The position numbers and the translations under genes are program-made. Shown in pieces: positions 33,253 to 46,044 of a stretch of 64,000 bases of DNA. Origin of the DNA: Certhia americana (Eukaryota > Chordata > Aves > Passeriformes > Certhiidae). The stretch covers positions 69,143,812 to 69,207,811 of the forward strand of contig CM031857.1 in assembly GCA_018697195.1 (NCBI GenBank). Reading direction: 5' to 3'. Under the pieces are notes generated by a model. The model saw only the letters and a list, made by a program, of their open reading frames with translations. It was not told the DNA's origin and searched no databases. Position 1 is the first letter of the stretch. Every line of letters begins with the position of its first letter.

Positions 33253-36200
33253 TAGCCATTCCTGAGAAGACAAAAAGACAAAACAGCTATTTTTAGTATA
33301 GGAAAGATAATTCATTTAATGACAAATATTTTATGTTTGAGAAAACAAAGTAAAGTTTCATACAAGATATTTTAATTACTTGATTAGAGTAAGTTTAAAT
33401 CACTCCATAACTCTAATAATATGGTAACAAATGCCACATTTATTTTTGAGTCATTCCTGATGCACTGATGCTTAGTTTCCAAACTCTGACATTTGGGGTC
33501 TTTTTAGTTAAGGACATGCATCAGTGCAAAACCTGATGTTATTATACTTACACTCAAATAGAAAAGTATACTTAGGACTTATTAGTTTCCAAATGCACAA
33601 TTTCCCTTGGCTGCAAGCTCAGCTTGTCCCTGCTGTGTGCAACTTCAAAAGCAAAAAACTGTGCTTGTGGCTGGACTTACAATACAAGTTGCCACTTTTG
33701 GCTCACACATGGGCATTTAGTATCCTTGGAGTGTTATTCTAAATTAACTAGCATTAAAAAAGGAAATAAAACCAGATTATAAGGGGAAATATTAATGAGT
33801 TTCCTTTTGTAACAGGCTAGATTTCTCTCTGGGGCCTGGTATGACTAACACGTGCTTACTGAAAATGGGTCTAAGCTGCAAGAGTTTTATAAAGTATTTT
33901 TCGAATTAAACCTGTTAATTTCAGGAGGGGTAAATCCAAAGATTTGGTTTAGCCCACTAGAGATATATAAATACTACAGTTCTTTCATTCACAACTGGTT
34001 TCCAACCAGCTTCTTTGTTTGTTCTGGCCTATGGAACTCTGCCTTGTATCATACCAGGACACTGTGCATACCATAAGAAATTTGATCTGAAAATTTGCAG
34101 GAGTTAAATTTTCTATACAGATCTGCCATAAAGTGTAGTATGTGGAAGAATATTTATTAATTTACTTATTTATATGTGGGAAAATAGATCATATTAGAAA
34201 CCTTACTGTAAGAGTTAGTTTTGTGCAGACGTGTAACAGAATAAAATAATGAGGTGTGAATGCCTAATCCAAGTCAGCTCAAAGCTTGAATGACCATGAT
34301 GAACTGATTTCATAATTTTTGGGCCCCACATTTGTCCATAGAATACTTATGCTGAATTATTTCAAATAACAAAAATAACAGAAGAAAATTATAAAAATTG
34401 TGAAAAGTCCAGAAAAAAATTGTAATATGTGTTAATAAAGTTACTGTCTTTGATTTGCTGAAATTTTGCTTTTCAAGAGGTGCCTCAATCAAAGGCAAAA
34501 GACAGAGGTTACAATTTGTTTAATGACTTAAGTAACGCAGGGTGATATTTTTAAACTCAATTTCCTGAAATCAAACAGAATACATCAATCTATTACAATG
34601 CCTATTAGTTTACTGAAAACTAATATGTACTTCTTAGGCTTCAAAAAATATTTGCTTTGAGGATATTTGGTGCATTAATGGTTTAGAAAAGGTGAGGCCT
34701 CTGTCTCACAAATTTTCTTTAAGTGAAGACTGAAACTCTCAGTGTGTTCAGCAAGACATGACTAATTTATGTGTTGATCTAATACACTTTTATCCTACCT
34801 TGATAAAATTATAACAGAAAAAGCTCCCCTGCTGACATTAGCAAATGTTACTGTAGACAGTTTTCTTAAAGGCAAACTGGAGGCAATCATCAAGGAGTAA
34901 AGTTTCATCTACCACAAGCAAAAATTTACTTTGCCCATCAAAGGTTGCTAAAGGATATTGCTGTACACAAGTTTCATTTAAAAGTCTCCATTATTCTCAG
35001 TTTGCCAAAACTTTCTTCATCCTGGTTATCCTACGTCCTTAACTAAAAAAATTCTTTTTTATATTATTCCTAGAAAACTCTGGCCCAGAAAATCAGTAAT
35101 GTAGTCTCCTATGTTTCTCTCTATACTCATGTCTGTCATAATTTTCATCCTGGAGTCTAACCAGCACAAGTACCTTGAAACTTGGTGGTTGAGACATTTA
35201 AAATCTGAATTGATCCATACTATTCATTTTTATCTACCTCTAATATTGGTTTCAGGAACAAAACAAACAAAACCCCACTGATATAATCTATCTGCCTATT
35301 TAGTTGTAATAGCAGGGATGGACTGTGCACAAATCTCCACACACTGGAAAATAATAAATGGGTCTACAATAACTCATTTGGCAGATTCTTTGACCAATGA
35401 CTGGAACTAATGTGTTCAGTGTTGGAGTTACTCAGCAAGGGTTCCCTCCTATAGGTTTCAAGGTATAGAAAAAGAGCATTGACTTTGCCTCAAAATTAAT
35501 TGTAGATATCGGAGCAGAAATGTGTAAGTAAACATTTTTCTTACTCAAGGGAATTGGAAAGACCCTGGTGTGAGGCCTGAGGACCTTGCAGGTAATGTTC
35601 TAGTAATTTGCAAAGAAGGCCTTCAAGATTTCTTTTGATTGTATATGTGAGCGTGGTACTTTTTGAAAGTGTCAAGCAGAAATTTTTGGTTTGCTATTCA
35701 CAAAAACAAGATTTATAGTTGAACGGGAAAGTACTTGCTTAAGATTTATGTCTAAAAGAGGCTGGCTGATGAAAAAATTAGATGTTTGGTAAAATTGTTT
35801 TCTATATCTGTTTAAACCCAGATGCTACTCAGTCAGAGAATATAACTCAAACATGGCTGTCTTGAAACAAGTATGACAGTGAAAAAAAAGGCTTGATATT
35901 TTCAACAAACTCTAAACTCGTTGACACAGGTGCAGAAGTCAGTAATAGGATTTTTTTTTAATGACTAGCAAGCCCAGGAAGTATCGATAAAGCCAAATGC
36001 AAACAACAAATCTGATCTGTGGAAAGATGCAGAAGTCTTTAGTCAATGGAGAAAAATATTTAAGGAAGTGATTGTTCTCACCCTAAAATGCACAGCTGTT
36101 GACGAGTAACAAAATAAAGTGTACTTTTTCTCCATTGTTTGTATATAGAACATAGTGAGAAGAGTTCAGTATAGAGTGAAGAGATCTAAGTTAGGCAAGA

Positions 36201-37677
36201 ATCCAAGCCTTCATATCTCATACCTTAATTTATAAACAAACATAACAGGTACGGGTAAATAAAAGCTGTAGGATAAATTATAACATAGTTAAAATATATT
36301 AGTGTGGTACTGCTGTTTTCGTATAAACTAAATTATAAATTATTTAAAACATGAAAAGAAAATTAAAAAATGAAGGCAGATTAAAATTACCTAAGGACAG
36401 GATTAAGTTGTCTAAATATATGTGTCTGGTGCCATTAAAGATGTCTTAGGGTAAAAATTAGGAACAGATTTTATGTTTTTTAACAATTCAAAAAAAAGTG
36501 TACAGGAATGAGTGTCCATATTTCTAACAAATTGAAAGCTCAAATTGTAAATGTAGCACATGCAGCTAAAATTAACAGAGGCTTTCAAATGGCTTGGAAA
36601 GAATGAGGGTCCTAAACTGGCTGGTAAGTAGACAGACATCTGTAGCAATTCAAATATGTCTGGTTTAAAGTACTAAGACACAATCCTTAGTGTCTGCACA
36701 GTTACAAAACTCTTATAACACAGATAGTTATACCTTTTAAATTTAAAGAGACTTGAATCTGAAAGTTGTTTCTTCCTGGTTTTGGATCAGTCTAATTTTG
36801 CTGCCTGCATGGAATTGGTCCTAAATGCATAGAGGTATTCTGATTGTAGCTTTTTGTGGTTTAGTCTTTTTAGTATCCTTACTAATATTACACTAAGCTT
36901 TTAAAGCCTATAATCAGACGTCTGTAATCTAAATATTCATTGAATGTATAAACACAGAAAGCCTTTTCTTTAGTAAGAGACACTTAATGGCTGGCTTAAG
37001 CATTGGTAACTCTTTATAAGGACTGTAGCACTTACAGAATTATTTTCAATTCTTAGCTTTTGCTACTCCATTTCTCCAGTGTAACAGACTGCATCAAATC
37101 TTTAAGTCCTAATTTTGACTCAGCCTAAATTAGAAAAAGTGAATAAGCAATGATAGGGGATGGGAAGGGCACTGCATGAAAAGACATATAAAATAAGAAG
37201 TGGAAACCTTTCCAAAAAGACTATAAAGTTGCTGACAAGCAGAATATGAAATGTGGATTAAATGGGCCAGACTGCTCGTTCTTTAGTGACCTCTGAAAAA
37301 ATTAAATGTGCAGCAAAGTCAGGAATTAAATAGATCTTTGCCCTTGTCTTCTGTCCAAATGTACACTTATTGATTCTGCTTAGATTTTTTTTTTTTAGTG
37401 TTCCAATTATCTCCCTTTGCAACTGCATAAGAAAGATATAAGCTATTTCTACAGTTCTAAATGCATCCACCCAAGGGAATAATTCCTGGCTCCAAAGTGG
37501 TGCAGATTGCATCCACATGCCCTGTTTAAGGCTGGATCTCCACAGAACAGATATGCCATGACCAAACAACATAGTACTAGATTCAGCTGCCCTTTTGGGT
37601 TGTCACAGAGCACTAGAACAGTTTGATAGATGGTGTTTTGGGTTTTTGTTGCTGTTGTTGTTTTGGTTTTGTTTGTG
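33253..37677. other. Long non-coding stretch, no gene seen
   Basis: AT-rich sequence with chance frames of at most about 104 codons (minus, 37258-37572), none recognisable. No repeat family or exon pattern was noticed. Confidence 0.65.
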
Positions 37678-37708
37678 TTTTGTTTTGTTTTGTTTTGTTT
37701 TGTTTTGT

Positions 37709-37741
<33 letters not shown>

Positions 37742-37802
37742 CTTTTCTTTTCTTTTCTTTTCTTTTCTTTTCTTTTCTTTTCTTTTCTTTTCTTTTCTTT
37801 TG
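37678..37802. repeat. Compound microsatellite (TTTTG)11(TTTTC)13(TTTTG)1
   Basis: Eleven perfect TTTTG units (37678-37732) switch at one point to thirteen perfect TTTTC units (37733-37797), closed by a single TTTTG. On the minus strand the second block is a pure purine GAAAA tract. Open frames through it on both strands (37595-37921 and 37603-37827) are poly-Phe/Leu/Cys or Lys/Asn/Glu artefacts. Confidence 0.97.
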
Positions 37803-39672
37803 TCAGGGAAGGGAGAGGTAAGAACATGGTTTATTTTATGCTATCTAATATATTGTGGCAGCTTTGCTGGCACTTGAGACAGGTATATAAGATGAAAATG
37901 AAAGTAGATGTTTCATGCTGAGGAATATTTAATTTGAATGTCTGGAGTCATCTGAGAGTGAAAAATATGCAAGACAGCCTTTCAGGACAGGACAATAGGA
38001 ACAAATGAACCTGGTTTAATGTTATGCATCTTGCTTTTTATATATAAATTCCTGAAGAGAGATGTTGGAATAGCACATGAAAAGAGTTTCCTTTTTGTAG
38101 CCTCACACCTGGAACTTAATAGATATAGCACTCAATCTATTACTTAACTGACTATAATTTATGATTTCTGGTGGCCAAGGCCATGTGTTGGGCCAGAGTA
38201 GAGGGAACTAGATGATTAAGTAATTTCTATTATAGTATTGTCAAAAACTTCTGACTTCCATTGTTCCAGGTAACTAAACAGATCTTTAGCTAATTCCTCC
38301 GTTGATTTTGTCAACACATTTAGGCTTAGAAAAGAAATTTCTCCCTTTATATCCATTGTTTATTTTGTTAAGATGGATTTTATCTCTTCCAATTTCAGGC
38401 TGCTAAAAGCTCAGTTCATATGCTTAAGCAAGTTAGATGTGTTAATGTGTTAGGTTCACATTATAGGCAGAAACAAATATGTTCAAGGGTAGATAGATAC
38501 TTACATGAAGAAGTCTGTCTAGACTTACAATTTTACTTACATTTATTACCTTGCTTGGGACTAGACATTTTAGATCCCTAAAGATAACATGGCAAGATAC
38601 TAGACCTTTATCAATTTGTTCATTTGTTTGTTTGCTGTGTTACGTCTTAAAACCAGGTTGTTTACATTCTGCAAATGAGATGTATGAGTAATTTAATATT
38701 TTAAAAGAGAACATAGAAACTTATTATTTATAAAAGGATTATATTTTATATATATATATATATATTTTTTTTTTTTTTCCCCTTTTACTCCTTTTGGATG
38801 GTTTTTGTGGCTTTCTGGACCTTGGAGATATTCCTCTTACCTCTCTTTTTTTTCTAAAACTGCTTTAGCTAGATTCAGATACAATCAAGTTGGCTTTCTC
38901 CACCATAACACTTTGGAGGCAATTTCCTCTTTATTTTAAATTTGTCACCGGGGAAGCCTTTTTCTTCCTCTCAGCCAAACAGATGGTTTATATTTTTCAT
39001 TTTTTATTTTTTCAATGTTTCCACTGAAAAGATCAAGATCATCTTTGGAAAAGTGAAGTTCTGTGTTTTCTTCCACCATCTAAAAATAAAAGCATATAAA
39101 TTTTTAACGCCCTACAGGTTGTTTCTTTTTCTTCTCAAATGTAACTACTCATAGATGACTTTGGCCCTTGTCATTGTAATACCTGAAATTCTACAAGCCA
39201 CTAATGAGATTGTCCTCTGACCTAGCATGTGAAAGTTCTTGGACAGCCTTGAAAGGAAAGAGTAGATTTTGGACTGATTAAGATTAAACCTTATCTTGAA
39301 TTCAGGAAAGAAAGCACAAGGTAGATTAAAAGACTTTCTCCAAATTTCACTGAAAGTTTAGTCATATGAGCCAATAATAATAGTCTAACAATTTATAGCA
39401 GCGCATAGAAATATGAATGTGTACAGCTGTCCCATTTCACTTGTAGTACATGTTGATTTATTTCTAAAGTGAAATATTTGATGCCCATACAAAATTGCAG
39501 TATTTTGCATTTTAGATATACATGCAGGAATATGCACATGTGCTACAAGTTACATGTCTGCCAAAGTTCTGTAATTTTTTGTTGTTCAAAAGGGAGTTTT
39601 AGTATCCTCATCTGTCTTTATCAATCAACGAACAATATTAGTATCAGAATTTGTTATTAGTCTATTAGATAG
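37803..39672. other. Non-coding stretch, no gene seen
   Basis: AT-rich sequence. It contains a short (TA)n run at about 38747-38764 followed by T14 and a pyrimidine-rich patch to about 38860. No gene was recognised. Confidence 0.65.
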
Positions 39673-39927
39673 AACAATAGGAAATAATAACAAATTATTC
39701 CAGAGGAGGTTTAGACTAGAGATTAGAAAAAAAATTCTTCTCGTAAAGGGTTGTTAAGCATTGAAACCAGCTGCCAGGGGAAGAGGTTGAATTTCCATTC
39801 CTAGAGGTGCCTTGAGTACACGTGACACTTAGGGCTATGGTTTAGTAGTGGACTTTGCATTGCTGGGTTGGACTCCATGATCTTATAGGTCCATTCCAAC
39901 CTACATGAATCTGTGATCCTAAGATTC
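39673..39927 (+). mobile_element. CR1 LINE, 3'-end fragment
   Basis: The plus strand aligns by eye with the last 250 bp of a common bird CR1: ATTCCAGAGGAGGTTTAGACT, AAATTCTTCTCGTAAAGGG, TTGTTAAGCATTGAAACCAG, TGACACTTAGGGCTATGG, TTTAGTAGTGGAC, GCTGGGTTGGACTCCATGAT, GTCCATTCCAACCTA, ending in an eroded GAATCTGTGATCCTAAGATTCC tail. It is 5'-truncated and non-coding, with several small indels that point to an old insertion. Confidence 0.9.
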
Positions 39928-42900
39928 CATTCATCTGGTTAATCACACTGCATTTTAGGAATTTGTGTCTTCTGATCACATGTAATCCAGTCACTGTTCC
40001 AAGAAAGACTAGAGGTTCACAGGAATATCAGCCTTTGCTTAAGAGCTTCAAACTTATGCTGACTGCACAACTGTAGGTCCTCTATATTTTGTTTTCTGTG
40101 TGTTCTGTAGTCTACCAAATCATCCCAGAGTGAACTAGATTGTTCTTACTGAAGGTTCCTTCCTACTGAAGGTTTCTATTCCTGAAGTTCCTGAGCTATT
40201 ATCTTTACAGTCAGACATTGAAATGTTTATCTTGAAAATCTGCTGAAGTGAACTATTCTTTAGTGCATAGATCTGACTTAATAAATGCATAAAAGAGCTT
40301 TACTTCTGGATTTGTAATTGCATGAGCCAAAATCCAGAGCTGGAGATTATTTGCTCACTGACCCCAGTGCATTAAGCTCTTTCAATGTTGTTTCCTCCTC
40401 AATTATAGCATTTTCCATTTTCGTGCTCTTATTTCCATTAGCCCCTTGACTTCGCCTCCATGTACTACATCATTTGTAGTTACTGAAATCTGCGTCAAAG
40501 GTTTTTTTTGGCAGTATCTAAATTAACTTTAATCTTTGCCCCTATACTTGCTGAATTACCATACCACTTCCTCCTTCTTTGTTCTCTTTTTCATTTTTGT
40601 GGTTAAAAATCTTTTTACTGTTTGTTTTAATTTCCTCTGCAAGGTCCAGCTCAGCTTGATATTTGGCATGTCTTACTTTTCTCCTACATATTCTGACCTT
40701 TAAGACATATCTTCCTATTTAGTCAGTCTGTTCTTGCTGTTCCACAAAAACTCCTAACTTACTCCAATAAATGTCTTTTTTTGCACTGATGTGATCAAGG
40801 TCAGAAATGGGTAAATGGATATTTATTTTCAGCAATATAGCATTTGCCCACATATCAACAGCTGCATATAAACATCACACAGAAGATTTTATTCACTCCT
40901 TGGTTTCTAAATGATTCTCAGCATGAATGAATAGTCAGCTAGTTAAGTCTTGTATCTTTTCCTCTCAAACATTTTCTCTCTACTTGCAGTATATGCATTG
41001 TATTTTAATCTGTGATTTAAAGTAGCTCACAGATTCTTTGTCAGACAAGCTTTTAAACTTTTAAAATTCACTCAACTGTCACTGATTTCCTGACTTTTCC
41101 AAGAATATTCTTATCAAAATAGAAATTGATAAAAAAACTTGTTTGCTTTTATTTTTCTTTGTAGTATAACTTTACTATAATCTGATCATCATCACTTAAT
41201 TCAGGATATTTTTTCTTTTTCCAGTTGTATATGGGTTTTTTACTACATCCTGGTCATGAAGATGCAATTATTTTTTATGGTTCTGTTGTGTAAAAAATAT
41301 TTGCATCACACAGTTTTTGTTGGAATATGGTCTTCACTCAATATGTATGGTATAGTAACATTGTATTAATCTTGATATTATATATATATATATATGATTA
41401 TTAGTAAGAAATTTGTTCCAATATGATCTCGTTTTTTCAGAATAAATTAAGAAACCTCTTTCTATAATTTCTTAGTACATTTCTGAAGTATTTGTACTCT
41501 ATGTTGTCAAGCCTTCCTCTTCCCTCAATCTTTATATTATTAAGAGAAAAAAAAAAAAAAACTTTCCATGTTGTTAATTTCTCTTATAAATCCTTAACAA
41601 GATGTTTGACTAGGTAACCTCTCTGAGAATTTATTCACACGTTCCTTACTTTGTCCCATCAGCATGACTTTTATTGTTTCTTCCTTTGAAAAGTCTACCT
41701 TTGAAAAAGCTTTGAAAAAACTTCCCAATATAGAAAACACATAACAAGTACACAACCCTCACTGGTCCTGCAGGTCCTGCTGCCCTTCCTACTCACCTCT
41801 TTCTTATAATAGAGAAACCCTTGGAACCCTTGTCCTTCCAGTAACCCATGTGCACTGATTTCTTCTGTGAAGACTTAAAAACAATTAATCTAGAAACAAG
41901 GTCATATTTGATTTGCAATCTTGCATTTTAAGGATTCATGAACATTCACTTTCCAGAAATTCACTTGTGCAAGATACGAATTATTTGTTTCCAGCTCTTA
42001 CAGATCTGTTGTTTACTTAATAAGCAGAAGAGCATGAAAAAAGTCCCTCTAAACCCCAAAACAATCATATTTTTATTCCTTTCTCCTCCTTTCAAATTCA
42101 GAATCATCCTCTCTGCCTTAATTAAAATCAAGAAATGATGCTATAAAAATTCTAGTACACTAAGAATTTAAGCTCTGCAGCAGAGCAAAACCTTGCAGTA
42201 GCCTCTCAAAGTCCTATTCTTATTCAAAGCATTTTTTTTTTTTTGTCATAAAAATGTTAAAAAGAAGAGGAAATAAAACTTAGATTCTATAGCTAGTTTA
42301 ACAAGTCACATATTACATAGTCTTTATTCGGTGGAATGGCTGTGACACATACATTATATGGTGATTTATCTAATGGCTTGAAAATCTCACTAAAAAAGAG
42401 CTCATATCAAAGGTGATGAAAGAAAATGTTCCAAATGTCAGATTTAAAGTGACCCTTATTGTTTGTGTTTTTCCTAATCAGGGAATTAGTATGTTAGCAT
42501 GTTGCATATAGATTTTTTTTTTTTTTTCAGTCAATAAACTGCAAACTCATTTATGGAACCCTTTAGCAAATTTCAAAACATGATTTATATTTAAAGAGAC
42601 ATTACTTAAAAATTATTCTTCTGTTGTGTTTTTAGTTCTTCAAATGATTTTAGTTCTTCAAAAAACATCTGGGATAGTTTTATGTATCCTCATTTTCAAA
42701 CTGAAATTCTTTGACTATTTTGCAGCACTTCTTTGCAGCAAAGAATTCTCTGCAGCTCTCCCTGTGGGCAGAGAGCATGAGTAGATGATTTCCATTCAAC
42801 CTTGCTGTGAGCACTTAGTTACCCCACTAAGGATGGGTAGGTCAGAACAGGTCAAGTGCACTGTTAACCACACTGATCTCTAGTATAACCACATAGAGAA

Positions 42901-44972
42901 GCTGTATAGAAAACCTTGTTTTCCTGTGTATTGTCAGGACTTGGGAAAAGCTACTGAGGTTTTTCATCATCCTTTTTTTGCTTCCAGCAGATCCTCTGTG
43001 CTACTTTACTGTGTCACATAAGAACACAACAGTCTGGCCTTAGGTGACTCCTAGATTTATGCTAAAAGGATTTTATATGTACACCCATGTCTCTGCACAT
43101 CTGATACCTGCTCTCATAAAGACTAATGGTAAAATTATTGCTATGATTAAATTTATAGGAAAACTACTTTTATGCTATATTCTTTTTTAATATCTCCTGT
43201 TTATGTACATGTGGCATCAACATAGAAATAATGCAGGAAAGGAGTCTTAAAGAATGGGAGGGCACAGATGATGCATATGTACATATGTACAAGCAGATGG
43301 AGAAGCATAAAATTGAAGACATCAGAAATTATTTTCAACATTTCTTAAATTTAAGTTGATATCTTCCTATTTTAATAGTTTTTACTTTGGATGGACTATC
43401 TGTTAATGCATTATTTAACATAAATAAAGCAAGTGAAAAACAACAGTCAAGTAAATTTTTATGCATTGGTACATCCTTGCAAACAATCCAGAATCTTTGA
43501 AATCTACAATTGTCCACAAAGATTATAGTGAAAACACTTTATTAAACCATGGCTAAGGTTATGTTATTCAAAAGTTAGAAGTATTCTTTGCAAGAAAACT
43601 TTTCAATGATCCTTTATGCTCATATTGCCAAGAACCACTCAAAATGGTCTATTTTTTTTGCAAATAACTTAGAGTTAGCCACATCAGAATCAGCAGGATT
43701 AAGCTAAATCGTCTTTTGATATCTAATGTGTTATACTTCCAAAGTAATTCACTGGCAGAGACAAATAGTCCAAGTCCAGGAAATTCACATGCATTCCCAG
43801 TGGCAGCAAATCTTCAGGGCAGTGAGCATGGGAAATAAAGAATTCTTATTTGTGTTTCTTCCAATTTCTTGCCATGTTTTCTCATCCCAGCCAGAATTAC
43901 ACTGCTAAAGATTCCACAGTGGCCAGTGAAAGAGTGAATGGAATTTAGTTCTCTTTTGTGAGCTGTGTGAGGAAAGAGAAAGGACACAGTAAAGCTTTTA
44001 TTGACCCAACTCCAAATCCAGTGTGTCTAACTAGGAGATTGTTCATTCAGATGGAAGCCAAAAAAGTGTCTATGCCTCAATGTGGCCGAGACAGCAAAAT
44101 CAATTCAGAAAACAACAGATCTGTTTAGTAGGGATTCAAAGGAAGAAAGTGTACCTAAATCAATAAATAATATACACAACAAAGCATTTATATGGCATAA
44201 TATTTTATTAAAGTGTCAAAAAATAAAAAATCCATTACCTTCTACAAATACTGGCTTTTCACAGGCCAAAAGGCCTATGTGATTTTTAAAATTAGAAAAA
44301 CTACTTTAAAGGGCCGAAGGACTAATGAACTTGCTCACTGCTTTCTATGTAGAAATGATTTTGCCATGATTTCTGCCTTGCTTGCATCATAAAGAACACT
44401 TAAAAAGCTACAAAATCTCAAAATGTTAAACCCTTTCATATTATCTTTCTAATCATGACCCTGGGATTTTTGCTACCTACAGCCTTGCAACTCAAGAGCA
44501 AAGTGCAAGAGTGATGATCAGCTCTATAATATTTGGCTGCATAACTGGTCTTTTAAAATCAAGGCTGTACCTGAATATGCTTCCAGTCCAAACTTTTTCT
44601 CGTAAAACATCAGTATTCTTAAACATGGTGACTTAAAGTGCTCTGTGTGCATTTCATTTAGTGAACAATTTATCTATCCTTTTCCCTGAGCAAAAAAGCA
44701 AACTCAGGGTGAAATTATACCATTTTAGGTATCTGAGTTAAGGGGAGGGGATCCAAGTACTAAAGGGGTGAAAAGTCTCCCAGTCTTCATGCTTGGTATT
44801 ATCTGGTTGTTGAGACTTGTAATGCAACTATTTTCACATTTTTCAAAACTAATTTGTGTAGCAGAACAGGAATTTAGCCTTCATTTAGGATGTAATTGCA
44901 AAATCCTTTATCAGTAATGCGTAAGATATGATGAATGTGTTTAGAGAGAAGCATGAATTAGCCCTTGTCAAT
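39928..44972. other. Long non-coding stretch, no gene seen
   Basis: AT-rich sequence. Minor items: a (TA)n run at about 41375-41395, an A15 run at 41547-41561, a T15 run at 42513-42527, and a 15-bp direct repeat with 18-bp period at 42630-42662. Open frames up to 66 codons are unrecognised. Confidence 0.65.
42630..42662. repeat. 15-bp direct repeat, 18-bp period
   Basis: TTTTAGTTCTTCAAA occurs at 42630-42644 and again at 42648-42662, separated by TGA. It is a slippage-type duplication. Confidence 0.85.
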
Positions 44973-45034
44973 TAAAAAACAAAAAAACCCAACAAAACAA
45001 AAAACAAACCAAACCCAAAAAAACCCAAGAAAGG
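44973..45034. repeat. A/C-only low-complexity tract
   Basis: About 60 bp made almost wholly of A and C, in irregular AAAAAC, AAAACCC and CAAAC units. The Lys/Gln/Asn/Pro-rich start of the open frame at 44965-45240 is a product of this tract. Confidence 0.85.
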
Positions 45035-45418
45035 ATGGAATGATGAACTTTGGTCATTTTTTTTTTTTTCCCTTACAGCAGGGTCAACATCCTTATCTTT
45101 TTATATGCCTTCTTATCTATGTTCCTGCATTCCTCCCCATCTGTGGCAGAGATGATCTTTTAAATTTCCACATCTTCCCACACAGTTATTTGTTCCCAGA
45201 ACTCCACCTTTTCCTCCACTCTTTTTTTCCAATTTTATAATCATAAATTTCTGATTTCTCTGATGCTGCCTTGTGGAGGTGGTGGACTTTTTGGTTCATA
45301 TTGGACTCAACACTAAGTCATTTTGAAAACAAGAAAAGAATACTATTGAAAACAGGAGAACTTCAAGAAACAGATAGCAGTATCTTGGGTTCTTTGAATG
45401 GTTTTGATGATTCCCAAG
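45035..45418. other. Non-coding stretch left of the LTR
   Basis: Sequence with a T-run (about 45057-45070) and no recognisable element. I looked here for the missing 5' part of the CR1 that lies beyond the LTR and did not see it. Confidence 0.5.
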
Positions 45419-45998
45419 ATTTAGAAGCTCCTTTTCTCTCAGCCCCGTGATTGAAGAGAAAGTCAAGGGTCGTCTCTTCTGTTTTCCAAGGATGTTTATT
45501 TTTCCTTATCTATTACATTCTCTCCCTGACTAGCAGAGATCCTCTCAGCAAGTCTGTCCAAGGCATGATCCATCACCCTCAGGGTGGTGTTTAATTTTAT
45601 ACTAAAAACTATGTGTACCTTATTTACAGTAATTTTTCAATATCTATCACCTATGTTGGACAGTCAGTCTCTAAACCAACCAAAACGTGCCACCATCACA
45701 GCAGAAGATGGAAGACAAGAACAACAACAAGAAGGACAGGACACACCCAGCTCCCTCCATCTTGCCCCCTGAACCCCCATTCTAAAACCCCCAAATTCTA
45801 CTTTTCACCCCGTGACAAATTAACTACCACTCTACTCAAACTCTTGTGGCTGTAAATCCTCACACAGAGATGGTAGTTATTTCCATGGGCTAAAATTGAA
45901 GGCACAGATATTTTTGACTCCATTCCAAGGCCTCTCAGCCGCCTGCCCGGGTCTCAAATCATCCAGGACAATCAGAGGAGTGTCAGAGGGCTCTGACA
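45419..45998 (-). mobile_element. Retroviral LTR (solo, songbird-type ERV)
   Basis: On the minus strand the element starts TGTCAGAG at 45998. It carries a TATA box (AGTATAAAAT, 45603-45594), a polyadenylation signal AATAAA (45500-45495) about 95 bp downstream, and a G/A-rich end CACGGGGCTGAGAGAAAAGG. This order is the U3-R-U5 layout of an LTR. The segment with CTTCCATCTTCTGCTGTGAT, GGTGGCAC and GGTTGGTTTAGAG, and the later CAACATAGGTGATAG, resembles LTRs I recall from passerine genomes. No gag, pol or env sequence is attached. The 3' end (45419) is inferred: the expected terminal CA is not intact and I found no clear target-site duplication. Open frames within it (45584-45855 plus, 45877-46107 minus) are not genes. 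Confidence 0.75.
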
Positions 45999-46044
45999 GC
46001 AGTAGTTCTAGCAATCTATTCAAAATACCTGGTGTGATAGACTT

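Noticed and set aside
37595..37921. 108-codon plus frame and a 74-codon minus frame, one membrane-like, one Lys-rich
   Set aside because: Both are direct translations of the TTTTG/TTTTC microsatellite; other frames through it give the same kind of strings.
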